From: Clostridiales bacterium | Lineage (GTDB): Bacteria; Bacillota; Clostridia; Oscillospirales; Acutalibacteraceae | DNA: 5,026 nt | Direction of reading: 5' to 3' | NCBI GenBank assembly: GCA_012728445.1 | Contig: JAAYFA010000389.1 | Location: 1-5,026, forward strand | Shown: piece by piece, positions 1 to 5,026 of the stretch | How the letters are laid out: every line of letters starts with the position of its first letter | Numbering within the stretch: the first letter of the stretch is position 1 | Program-made: the position numbers and the translations under genes | Notes under the pieces: model-generated | What the model saw: the letters and a program-made list of their open reading frames with translations, nothing else | Told to the model about the DNA's origin: nothing | Database searches by the model: none

Positions 1-785
1 CGCAGTCGCTTTCCGCCCAGGCACAGTCCGCCTTGAGCGAAGCGGAGGCATCCAGAGATAATATTTTAACCTTGCGCGAGCAAGAGTTGGAACGGGCAAA
101 GGCACAGGCCGTCAAGATAACCGAACAAGCCAAACGTGAAGCGTATGCGCTGTTAATGGAACTCGACCTGCTCCGCAAGGAAAAAGGCAACACAACAGAC
201 GTCAACGAGCTTGCCCGCCGTGCACGAGCCGCCGTCAAACGCGGCGTAAAGGCGATTGACGTCGCTGCCGACCCGGTGATTGGCTATGTAGACCTCGGCG
301 GCCCTTATGTATTACCCCGCCCGCTAAAGGTGGGTGACACGGTAATTATCGCCGAATTTGGCAATCAAGCCAAGGTGCTCGCCCTGCCGGACAAAAGTGA
401 TAATGTAGAATTGCAGGCCGGCACGGCCAAAACAAGGGTAAAACTCAGCGGCCTTCGCCTAGTCGAATCCGCAAAGCCCAACCGCTCCAAATCCGCACCG
501 CGCAGTCGCGGTACCGGGGTGGAAAGCCGGCTGGGTATGCCCGCACAAACAAGCTTGGACCTGCGCGGCATGATGGTGGACGAATGCTTGATTGAACTGG
601 ACCGTTTCATCGACTCCGCCCTGCGCACCGGACTTTCGGAATTTACGGTCATCCACGGCAAAGGCACCGGCGCCCTGCGCAAGGCGGTGCAGAAATATTT
701 GAAGGAAAGCCCTCCTGTCAAATCCTACCGTCTGGGTGTGTACGGCGAGGGTGAGGATGGCGTTACGATTGTGGTGCTCAAGTAG
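1..785 (+). CDS. mutS2: MutS2 C-terminal part (5' end outside window)
   Basis: This is the C-terminal part of MutS2, an ATPase/nuclease of the MutS family. In Firmicutes MutS2 is linked to suppression of homologous recombination and to rescue of collided ribosomes. The frame is open from base 3, so the gene continues upstream; the TTG at 33 is internal. Three regions are visible: a charged, Lys/Glu/Ala-rich helical segment (about bases 30-240) typical of the end of the clamp coiled coil; a small beta-rich linker domain (about 324-467, beginning PLKVGDTV) of the KOW-like type seen in MutS2; and a complete Smr domain at the end. The Smr domain carries LDLRG (555-569) and HGKGTG (654-671), the two conserved motifs of the family, and ends in the usual VKSYRLG...GEGEDGVT pattern. 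The stop is TAG at 783-785. The MutS ATPase core is not in the window. No terminator is visible after the gene, so transcription may run on into the lipoprotein gene. Confidence 0.95.
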   Translation, partial: QSLSAQAQSALSEAEASRDNILTLREQELERAKAQAVKITEQAKREAYALLMELDLLRKEKGNTTDVNELARRARAAVKRGVKAIDVAADPVIGYVDLGGPYVLPRPLKVGDTVIIAEFGNQAKVLALPDKSDNVELQAGTAKTRVKLSGLRLVESAKPNRSKSAPRSRGTGVESRLGMPAQTSLDLRGMMVDECLIELDRFIDSALRTGLSEFTVIHGKGTGALRKAVQKYLKESPPVKSYRLGVYGEGEDGVTIVVLK

Positions 786-805
786 GGGCCGCAGGAGAAG
801 CGATT

Positions 806-880
806 GTGGAACGTGACTGCGTCAGGATGAGCAATGGAGAAGCAATCGGAGTACAATGCAGGCTGAAGATTGAAGCATAA
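806..880 (+). CDS. Possible 24-codon small ORF between mutS2 and the lipoprotein gene
   Basis: A short frame begins at GTG 806 and ends at TAA 878-880, encoding 24 residues starting (M)ERDCVRMSNGEA. An AGGAG sequence at 793-797 stands 8 bases before the GTG, which is good spacing. The stop lies two bases before ATG 883, so a ribosome finishing here could restart on the lipoprotein gene. The product has no recognisable family, signal or membrane segment. It could be a coupling or leader peptide, a decayed gene remnant, or chance. A frame of this length arises easily by chance, so confidence is low. Confidence 0.2.
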   Translation: MERDCVRMSNGEAIGVQCRLKIEA

Positions 881-882
881 AA

Positions 883-1350
883 ATGGGAGGAATTACCATT
901 AAAAAATTTATAATTGCAGTGTTAACCTTTTGCATATTGCTTGGTTTAACCGCCTGCACAGGTAAAAATGACACTGCCACCACCACCGAGGAAGAACACC
1001 ATCACCACCATCATGGGGATTTAATAGAGTTAGAGAATATTGGATTTTGGCTTGTGGATAAAGGCTTTACACTGACCATTATTGCCTGGCCACCGGGCAG
1101 AAGCGAAAGGTTCCCAACAAATTTAACGCCACGGCTTATGAAACTCGGCGATAACGAAAAAACCTTCGTTGAAGAAATTTTCGTCTTTGAATTTGACAGC
1201 GTTGAAAAAGCACAGAATGAACTGGGTGATAATGCGGATATCAATAAAATGGTGTATACCAAGGATGCGTTTATTCTGATGTACCCCGGTGAAAATCAAG
1301 TAATTGTTGATACGTTGAAGGAGCATTTTGCCCAGGCGTATTGGAAGTAA
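883..1350 (+). CDS. Small lipoprotein with a natural hexahistidine stretch, function unknown
   Basis: This is a predicted membrane-anchored lipoprotein of 155 residues from ATG 883, or 150 if translation starts at ATT 898. It has a textbook type II signal peptide: Lys-Lys (7-8), a hydrophobic core (9-22) and the lipobox LTAC ending at Cys25. Signal peptidase II would cut before Cys25, leaving the protein lipid-anchored on the outer face of the membrane. A flexible Thr/Glu linker leads to EEEHHHHHHG (His 39-44, bases 997-1014), a likely metal-binding patch. The rest (about 50-155) is a small mixed alpha/beta domain that I do not recognise. The start is uncertain: ATG 883 overlaps the only good Shine-Dalgarno, which fits ATT 898 instead. 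A TACAAT at 852-857 resembles a -10 box but has no convincing -35, so the gene may depend on readthrough from mutS2. It ends at a strong hairpin shared with the converging gene. Confidence 0.8.
   Translation: MGGITIKKFIIAVLTFCILLGLTACTGKNDTATTTEEEHHHHHHGDLIELENIGFWLVDKGFTLTIIAWPPGRSERFPTNLTPRLMKLGDNEKTFVEEIFVFEFDSVEKAQNELGDNADINKMVYTKDAFILMYPGENQVIVDTLKEHFAQAYWK
885..890 (+). promoter_or_regulatory. Shine-Dalgarno that points to an ATT start for the lipoprotein gene
   Basis: GGGAGG is a strong Shine-Dalgarno and overlaps the last base of ATG 883. It cannot serve that ATG. The codon at the normal distance downstream (7 bases) is ATT at 898-900, in frame and followed by AAA AAA TTT, which is where a typical lipoprotein would read MKKF. 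No comparable site lies upstream of ATG 883. Confidence 0.6.
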
Positions 1351-1373
1351 ATTCTGTGTGAATAGAAATTCAA

Positions 1374-1420
1374 AATAAACCGCATGGAAAGCTGAAAATA
1401 TCAGCACCATGCGGTTTATT
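1374..1420. terminator. Nested hairpin, probable bidirectional terminator
   Basis: A perfect 14-base inverted repeat (1374-1387 with 1407-1420, core ACCGCATGG/CCATGCGGT) encloses a second 5-base stem (GCTGA 1391-1395 with TCAGC 1401-1405, loop AAATA). The structure lies between two converging genes, 24 bases after the lipoprotein stop and about 54 bases past the stop of the minus-strand gene. The arms end in AATAAA/TTTATT, so each strand has a U-rich 3' side. It is better on the minus strand, where the sequence continues GGTTTATTTTG. The U-tracts are short, so efficiency cannot be judged. Confidence 0.8.
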
Positions 1421-1473
1421 CACAATCGAGTCAAAAGACATCTTGGTTCAAAACAAGTTGAGCGTACCTGCGC

Positions 1474-2199
1474 TCACTGTTTCTTCCGCCTAAGCGCAGC
1501 CTTGCTCCCTTTGCGATCCAACGCCGCATAAAAAACAAACATTACAATAATGGCAATCGGCCCCAGAATAAGAACCTGTGGAACGCCCGGAATAACAAAC
1601 GGCAGACCCGAGCGCAGGAAAATATAATCCCCTTCCATGCCAAAGTAGCGCGGCAAATACTCGCTGTTAAACAAATGGATAAACAAACCGATAATCGCCA
1701 GCCATAGCTTTTTGAATTGGGGTTTGAACTGACCGGTAAAATACTCAAACACCGGGATGAAAATAATGGCCGTGTGCTGGAGGATGCTTTTAAGGATAGA
1801 GAAGTTCAGCACAGAGTTTACAAAAATGCCATCGGGGTAGACAAAGGTGATAATACCGCCGATGAATGCAAACACATAAAAAATCTCTTTGAGTGTTTTA
1901 TTGTTCGTAAACACGATTAACGGAACAAGAACGCCTGCCAGATTGCACGGGTACAGCGGCCAAGTTTCGAGCACGGGCACGCCGCGGCCAATCCAGACGC
2001 CGCGCCAGAAGATTTCAAACCCCAAGGAAATAACCGCCGCAACAAGGATAACGTTGCGCTTGTTTTTTGCCGAAAGTCGTTTGCCGACAATGCACATCAG
2101 CACCGTCACAACAATAAGTGCAGCTACTGCGAAAAGATGAATTTTGCCGTAAGCAAAATCACCGGGGACGCCCCCCTCACCTGTCCAGAAATATGACAA
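1474..2199 (-). CDS. TP0381/YwaF family integral membrane protein
   Basis: This 241-residue polytopic membrane protein resembles the TP0381 family, which includes Bacillus YwaF and is related to eukaryotic TMEM164. The bacterial members have no established function. About seven hydrophobic segments are visible at roughly 20-37, 49-67, 82-98, 105-122, 141-154, 163-177 and 206-226, followed by a basic tail (DRKGSKAALRRKKQ) expected to be cytoplasmic. Conserved-looking polar positions lie within helices: PLYPCN (81-86), YPDG (121-124), QHT (141-143) and HLFNSEY (175-181). The Cys-Asn and His residues are the kind of pattern that in TMEM164-like proteins suggests an acyltransferase-type active site; that is inference only. 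The start is TTG 2199 (read on the minus strand), supported by AGGCGGTGA 4 bases upstream, a near-match to the consensus Shine-Dalgarno. The gene is monocistronic here, with its own promoter and a shared terminator. Confidence 0.85.
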   Translation of the reverse strand: MSYFWTGEGGVPGDFAYGKIHLFAVAALIVVTVLMCIVGKRLSAKNKRNVILVAAVISLGFEIFWRGVWIGRGVPVLETWPLYPCNLAGVLVPLIVFTNNKTLKEIFYVFAFIGGIITFVYPDGIFVNSVLNFSILKSILQHTAIIFIPVFEYFTGQFKPQFKKLWLAIIGLFIHLFNSEYLPRYFGMEGDYIFLRSGLPFVIPGVPQVLILGPIAIIVMFVFYAALDRKGSKAALRRKKQ

Positions 2200-2203
2200 T
2201 ACG

Positions 2204-2212
2204 TCACCGCCT
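2204..2212 (-). promoter_or_regulatory. Ribosome binding site fixing the TTG start of the TP0381-like gene
   Basis: On the minus strand the sequence reads AGGCGGTGA, one mismatch from AGGAGGTGA, and ends 4 bases before TTG 2199-2197. This supports the TTG as the true start; no in-frame ATG offers a better site. Confidence 0.65.
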
Positions 2213-2229
2213 AACTTTATAATAGCTTT

Positions 2230-2259
2230 ATCTTAACATCCTTTGCAGCGTCTTGTCAA
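2230..2259 (-). promoter_or_regulatory. Sigma-A-type promoter for the TP0381-like gene
   Basis: On the minus strand a perfect -35 box TTGACA (2259-2254) is followed after 18 bases by TAAGAT (2235-2230), a 4/6 match to the -10 consensus. Transcription would begin near 2223, leaving a leader of about 24 bases that contains the ribosome binding site. Confidence 0.55.
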
Positions 2260-2351
2260 AACAATTTTGCCCTAAAACATCTCTGATTTATTGTTGTTTT
2301 TAGCCCATGCAACGATTTTTTTATTTTTTTGTAAAAGTTTGTTGATAAAGG

Positions 2352-2380
2352 TTGCGTTACAGTATCATTTATGGTATAAC
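2352..2380 (+). promoter_or_regulatory. Promoter for the exporter-DUF1854 operon
   Basis: A weak -35 (TTGCGT, 2352-2357) is separated by 17 bases from a good -10 (TATAAC, 2375-2380). The TGG just before the -10 makes it an extended -10 (TGnTATAAC), which can compensate for the weak -35. A T-rich block at 2316-2330 could act as an upstream element. Transcription would start near 2387. Confidence 0.5.
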
Positions 2381-2390
2381 GATGGCGTAG

Positions 2391-2410
2391 AAACGCGAAG
2401 AAGTGCGTTT
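2391..2410 (+). other. Small hairpin at the 5' end of the exporter leader
   Basis: AAACGC (2391-2396) pairs perfectly with GCGTTT (2405-2410) around an 8-base loop, with one possible extra G-U pair. It would lie almost at the 5' end of the transcript, where such hairpins can stabilise the mRNA. No U-run follows, so it is not a terminator. Confidence 0.35.
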
Positions 2411-2446
2411 TAATGGAGGGTTTCAAAATAAAACTAAGGTAACGAT

Positions 2447-2485
2447 GTGACTGAGTTTGATTTTGAAGCTTTCCATTTTGTTTGA
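2447..2485 (+). CDS. Possible 12-residue Phe-rich leader peptide
   Basis: A tiny frame from GTG 2447 to TGA 2483-2485 reads MTEFDFEAFHFV, with four phenylalanines in twelve residues. AAGG at 2435-2439 (within CTAAGGT) lies about 7 bases upstream. It ends 14 bases before the hairpin at 2499-2529, an arrangement reminiscent of leader-peptide control. There is no terminator-like U-run after that hairpin, so classical attenuation is not supported. It may be chance. Confidence 0.2.
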   Translation: MTEFDFEAFHFV

Positions 2486-2498
2486 TACCGGATGTTTT

Positions 2499-2529
2499 GG
2501 TTTTATGTTCTTTTACAGGGCATAAAACC
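2499..2529 (+). other. Nine-base-pair stem-loop just upstream of the exporter ribosome binding site
   Basis: GGTTTTATG (2499-2507) pairs perfectly with CATAAAACC (2521-2529) around a 13-base loop. The Shine-Dalgarno of the exporter follows 4 bases later. It could affect ribosome access or mRNA stability. If translation started at ATG 2492 instead, the stem would be inside the coding region. Confidence 0.4.
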
Positions 2530-2533
2530 CGCG

Positions 2534-2539
2534 AAAGGA
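2534..2539 (+). promoter_or_regulatory. Ribosome binding site favouring ATG 2552 for the exporter
   Basis: AAAGGA lies 12 bases before ATG 2552. The spacing is longer than ideal, but ATG 2492, the other in-frame start, has no Shine-Dalgarno at all, and the 20 residues it would add look unlike the domain that follows. Confidence 0.5.
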
Positions 2540-2551
2540 CATGATTCATAT

Positions 2552-4810
2552 ATGTTGCCTAAAGAACTGCTGACAAACATACCGCTGCCTGAAGAATTCA
2601 GCCAAAAAGCGGAAGCACTTTTGCTGAACAACGAAAAGGCTCTGTTTTCCATTGTTGGTGATTTAAATCTTGCCGGTAAATATGCGAGCTCCGCCTTGGT
2701 TGCCACAGACAAACGTCTTATCGTCTTTGCCGAGCGGCACAAGGACGGGGTTTTCATTATCCCTCACAGCGAGGTGGAAGAATCCAGCGTTAAACGCATG
2801 TACGGCAATGCGGTGCTCCGAGTAAAAAAGGACGGCCGTCAGCTGGACATCTTTCGTTTTACCTACTCGATTGCCGAGCTCAGCGATGCCGCGGCAATGT
2901 TTAGCGAAAATATAGCCAAAGGCGAAGATCCGGAAGCTGAGTTTAAAATAGTCGACGCCACCTTCGAAAAGAAAAAATCCGTCTGCCCCAAATGCGGGCG
3001 TGTGCTCAGCCGTCAAGGTGCGGAATGCATCAACTGCGCCTCAAAAGGTAAACTGGCGAAAAAGCTCGTAAAATATGTCCGGCCCGAATGGAAGGTTATG
3101 CTGTTTTGCTTAGGACTTTCCTTAATTACGACTGCTATGGCACTTGTACCACCGTATGCAACCAAGTTACTCGTTGACGACGTGCTCATCAACAATGACC
3201 TGAGAAAACTGCTTATACTGGTATCCGCCCTGTTTGTTGTTTATGCGTTGCAACATGGCATCGGGGCGATACGCGGCTACTATATGCGCATTACGGGGGA
3301 CAAAATCGTCACCTCCTTGCGCAACGACATTTACGAAAAGGCACAGTACTTGCCGCTGAACTTTTATGACAAAACCAGCACCGGTTCCGTTATATCCCGC
3401 GTGAGTGGTGACACATCAACACTGCAAGCCTTTATGCTGCGGATTACGCAAGAGGCGGTTATACAGTTTTTATTGATGATCGGTATTGTTATCATCATGT
3501 TTGTGATGAACTGGAAATTAACCCTGCTGTCCCTCATCCCGGTGCCGTTTGTCGTTTGGGGTGCAAAGAGCTTTGGCAATCGTATCTCCCCTATTTACCG
3601 CAAAATCTGGCGCAGGTGGGCTGCGGTCAGCTCTATCTTATCGGACACGCTGCCGGGTATTCGGGTCATCAAGTCCTTTACGGGGGAAGAAAGAGCAGCC
3701 ACCAAATTTGAGGATTACAATAAAGAATGGCTGCGAGAGGACCGCAAGGCGGCTGTCCTGTCTAACTTTTTCCCTTCCGCCGTTACGTTTTTCGTCACCT
3801 GCGGTTCTCTGCTGATATGGGGCATGGGCGGTTACTGGGTCATCACCCAGCCAAAAACGATTTCCGTCGGTTTGCTCGTTTCCTTTATTTCCTACACCAG
3901 CATGTTCTACGGCCCCATCAACTTTTTCGCCACGCTCAATGACACCTACCAGAATGCGTTGACATCGGCAGAACGAATTTTAGATGTTATTGACGCCGAG
4001 CCCGAACAAAACTTTGGAGAAGGCAACAAGATAGACCGCTTAAAAGGTAAGATTGAGTTCAAGAATGTCAACTTTTCCTTCGACAGAATCAAGAAAACAC
4101 TAGTCAACATTAACCTTGTTATTGAGCCGGGCGATATTGTGGGCATTGTCGGGACAACCGGCTCGGGCAAAAGCACGCTGGTTAATTTGCTCATGCGGTT
4201 TTATGACAATTACGAAGGCGATATTTTGGTGGATGATGTCAACATTAAAGATATTGATTTAACTTCGTACCGTGGTAAAATAGGTTATGTGCAGCAAGAG
4301 CCGACGATGTTCCGCGACACGATTTTTCGCAATATCGCCTACAGCGACCCGGAAGCGAACGTGGAACAAGTTATCCACGCAGCCGATGTGGCAAACGCTC
4401 ACTCGTTTATTGCCCGCATACCGGATGCGTATGATACCATGCTCGGGGAGCGCGGCGTCGGTCTTTCCGGTGGCGAAAAACAGCGGATATCGATTGCGCG
4501 GGCAGTGCTTAAAAACCCAAGTCTCTTGATTTTTGACGAGGCAACGGCAGCGGTGGACTCCGAAACGGAGCACTTGATTCAGCAAGCGATCGAGCGGCTT
4601 ATCAGCGGGCGAACCACCTTGATGATTGCACATCGGCTGTCCACCCTGCGCAAGGCGAATAAAATTGTCGTCATCGACAAAGGCGGAATCATCGAGTTTG
4701 GCTCGCATGACGAGCTAATGGAGCTAAAAGGCAAATACTTTAAGCTGATTGAAATTCAATCCCTTTCCGAAAAAATTCGTGAAGGCAAGGAAGCGGAAAA
4801 CTTTGAATAA
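2552..4810 (+). CDS. ABC exporter (permease-ATPase fusion) with N-terminal PH-like and zinc-ribbon domains
   Basis: This is a 752-residue half-transporter of the ABCB/MsbA-like exporter type, expected to work as a dimer in the cytoplasmic membrane; its substrate is unknown. Residues about 25-125 form a beta-rich segment with the ATDKRLIVF pattern of bacterial PH-like domains. Residues 145-162 are a C4 zinc ribbon (CPKC...CINC, with 10 residues between the pairs). Six membrane helices follow at roughly 182-202, 219-240, 304-320, 322-340, 408-428 and 437-455. The nucleotide-binding domain is intact: Walker A GTTGSGKST (534-542), Q-loop Gln582, signature LSGGE (638-642), Walker B LLIFDE (658-663) and switch His694, so it should hydrolyse ATP. 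Ordinary exporters of this class have about 580 residues; the excess is the N-terminal extension. ATG 2552 is preferred over ATG 2492 because only it has a Shine-Dalgarno. The DUF1854 gene follows after 37 bases with no terminator, so the two are probably co-transcribed. Confidence 0.9.
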   Translation: MLPKELLTNIPLPEEFSQKAEALLLNNEKALFSIVGDLNLAGKYASSALVATDKRLIVFAERHKDGVFIIPHSEVEESSVKRMYGNAVLRVKKDGRQLDIFRFTYSIAELSDAAAMFSENIAKGEDPEAEFKIVDATFEKKKSVCPKCGRVLSRQGAECINCASKGKLAKKLVKYVRPEWKVMLFCLGLSLITTAMALVPPYATKLLVDDVLINNDLRKLLILVSALFVVYALQHGIGAIRGYYMRITGDKIVTSLRNDIYEKAQYLPLNFYDKTSTGSVISRVSGDTSTLQAFMLRITQEAVIQFLLMIGIVIIMFVMNWKLTLLSLIPVPFVVWGAKSFGNRISPIYRKIWRRWAAVSSILSDTLPGIRVIKSFTGEERAATKFEDYNKEWLREDRKAAVLSNFFPSAVTFFVTCGSLLIWGMGGYWVITQPKTISVGLLVSFISYTSMFYGPINFFATLNDTYQNALTSAERILDVIDAEPEQNFGEGNKIDRLKGKIEFKNVNFSFDRIKKTLVNINLVIEPGDIVGIVGTTGSGKSTLVNLLMRFYDNYEGDILVDDVNIKDIDLTSYRGKIGYVQQEPTMFRDTIFRNIAYSDPEANVEQVIHAADVANAHSFIARIPDAYDTMLGERGVGLSGGEKQRISIARAVLKNPSLLIFDEATAAVDSETEHLIQQAIERLISGRTTLMIAHRLSTLRKANKIVVIDKGGIIEFGSHDELMELKGKYFKLIEIQSLSEKIREGKEAENFE

Positions 4811-4847
4811 CGATTTTTCTTTGTGACAAGCGGGAGGATATGATATA

Positions 4848-5026
4848 ATGGCAGATAGAACATATGTTGAATATGACAATGCACGCATAACACGAAACGA
4901 TGGCATTCTGCTCAAGGTAGAAATGTTTGACGGCAGAGTGTTTGATGACGTGGAAGCACGCCGGCTTTTCCCCCTCACGTGGCTGAAAAAATACATCACC
5001 CTATTGGACGAAGAAGGCAATGAGCA
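4848..5026 (+). CDS. DUF1854 family protein, N-terminal part (3' end outside window)
   Basis: The first 59 codons of a gene that runs off the window. It begins MADRTYVEYDNA; ATG 4848 is preceded by GGGAGG (4832-4837) at about 10 bases. The segment ARRLFPLTWLKKYITLLDEE (residues 37-56) matches the pattern I know for DUF1854 proteins: an Arg-x-Phe-Pro motif, then 'ISLLDEEGKE'-like residues. There is no signal peptide or membrane segment in the visible part, so it is probably cytoplasmic. DUF1854 proteins are commonly encoded next to an ABC exporter and in some proteobacteria lie in cyanophycin gene neighbourhoods, so a role as accessory or regulatory partner of the upstream transporter is likely but not shown. 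The assignment is from memory of the family and covers only part of the protein. Confidence 0.75.
   Translation, partial: MADRTYVEYDNARITRNDGILLKVEMFDGRVFDDVEARRLFPLTWLKKYITLLDEEGNE

Larger units (their letters stand above)
2200..2551. other. Divergent intergenic region with opposed promoters and a structured leader
   Basis: This stretch of about 350 bases holds no convincing protein gene. It contains the minus-strand promoter (2230-2259), an AT-rich block with two T7 runs (2316-2330), the plus-strand promoter (2352-2380), and then a leader of about 165 bases before the exporter gene. The leader holds two hairpins and one tiny open frame, listed separately. I do not recognise a known riboswitch or T-box in it. 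Confidence 0.6.

Noticed and set aside
794..843. Repeated GGAGAAGC at 794-801 and 836-843
   Set aside because: Only 8 bases match exactly and the flanks diverge quickly; two copies of this length are expected by chance.
997..1014. Hexahistidine as a cloning-tag artefact
   Set aside because: It is internal, follows a native signal peptide, and the surrounding sequence continues as an ordinary chromosomal region with converging genes and a terminator.
1459..1476. Six-base hairpin TGAGCG/CGCTCA overlapping the stop of the minus-strand gene
   Set aside because: It is short, not followed by a U-run, and the nested hairpin at 1374-1420 is a far better terminator.
2291..2330. Possible terminator with T-runs at 2316-2330
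   Set aside because: The preceding stem is only about 5 pairs with a wobble, and no plus-strand gene lies upstream for it to terminate. It fits better as AT-rich upstream promoter DNA.
2492..2551. Upstream in-frame ATG extending the exporter by 20 residues
   Set aside because: It has no Shine-Dalgarno, and the extra residues overlap a perfect hairpin and the ribosome binding site of ATG 2552.
4259..4708. 149-codon open frame on the minus strand inside the exporter gene
   Set aside because: It lies opposite the conserved nucleotide-binding domain, has no ribosome binding site of note and no recognisable protein features; it is a shadow of the real gene.
4821..4849. Promoter-like TTGTGA-17-TGATATAAT just before the DUF1854 gene
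   Set aside because: The -10 overlaps the start codon, so transcription would begin about 7 bases inside the gene without a ribosome binding site. The TATAAT arises from the spacer plus ATG.

Overview
The window looks like a chromosomal segment from a Firmicute, most likely a member of the Clostridia. This rests on the gene families (a MutS2 with a C-terminal Smr domain, a TP0381/YwaF-type membrane protein, an ABC exporter paired with a DUF1854 protein), the strong GGAGG-type ribosome binding sites, the TTG start codons and the moderate GC content. No species can be named from the sequence alone.

Layout. (1) Bases 1-785, plus strand: the 3' end of mutS2, cut by the window edge. It covers the end of the clamp coiled coil, a small beta-barrel-like linker domain and the Smr nuclease domain. 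(2) Bases 883-1350, plus strand: a small lipoprotein of unknown function with a natural run of six histidines just after the lipidation site. Its start is unusual: the good Shine-Dalgarno points at an ATT codon, while the only in-frame ATG lies on top of that Shine-Dalgarno. (3) Bases 1374-1420: a long nested inverted repeat that probably terminates transcription from both sides. (4) Bases 1474-2199, minus strand: a seven-helix membrane protein of the TP0381/YwaF family, with a TTG start and a good sigma-A-type promoter. (5) Bases 2200-2551: a divergent intergenic region with promoters facing both ways and a structured leader of about 165 bases in front of the next gene. (6) Bases 2552-4810, plus strand: a 752-residue ABC exporter half-transporter with an unusual N-terminal extension, a PH-like domain followed by a four-cysteine zinc ribbon. 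(7) Bases 4848-5026, plus strand: the start of a DUF1854 protein, cut by the window edge and almost certainly in an operon with the exporter.

How the genes work together. The clearest functional unit is the exporter plus DUF1854 pair. In some proteobacteria DUF1854 proteins sit beside an ABC transporter in cyanophycin gene neighbourhoods; here no cyanophycin gene is visible and the substrate is unknown. The PH-like and zinc-ribbon extension on the exporter, together with a dedicated small partner, is the best candidate in the window for a poorly described system. MutS2, the lipoprotein and the TP0381-like protein show no obvious functional link to it or to each other.
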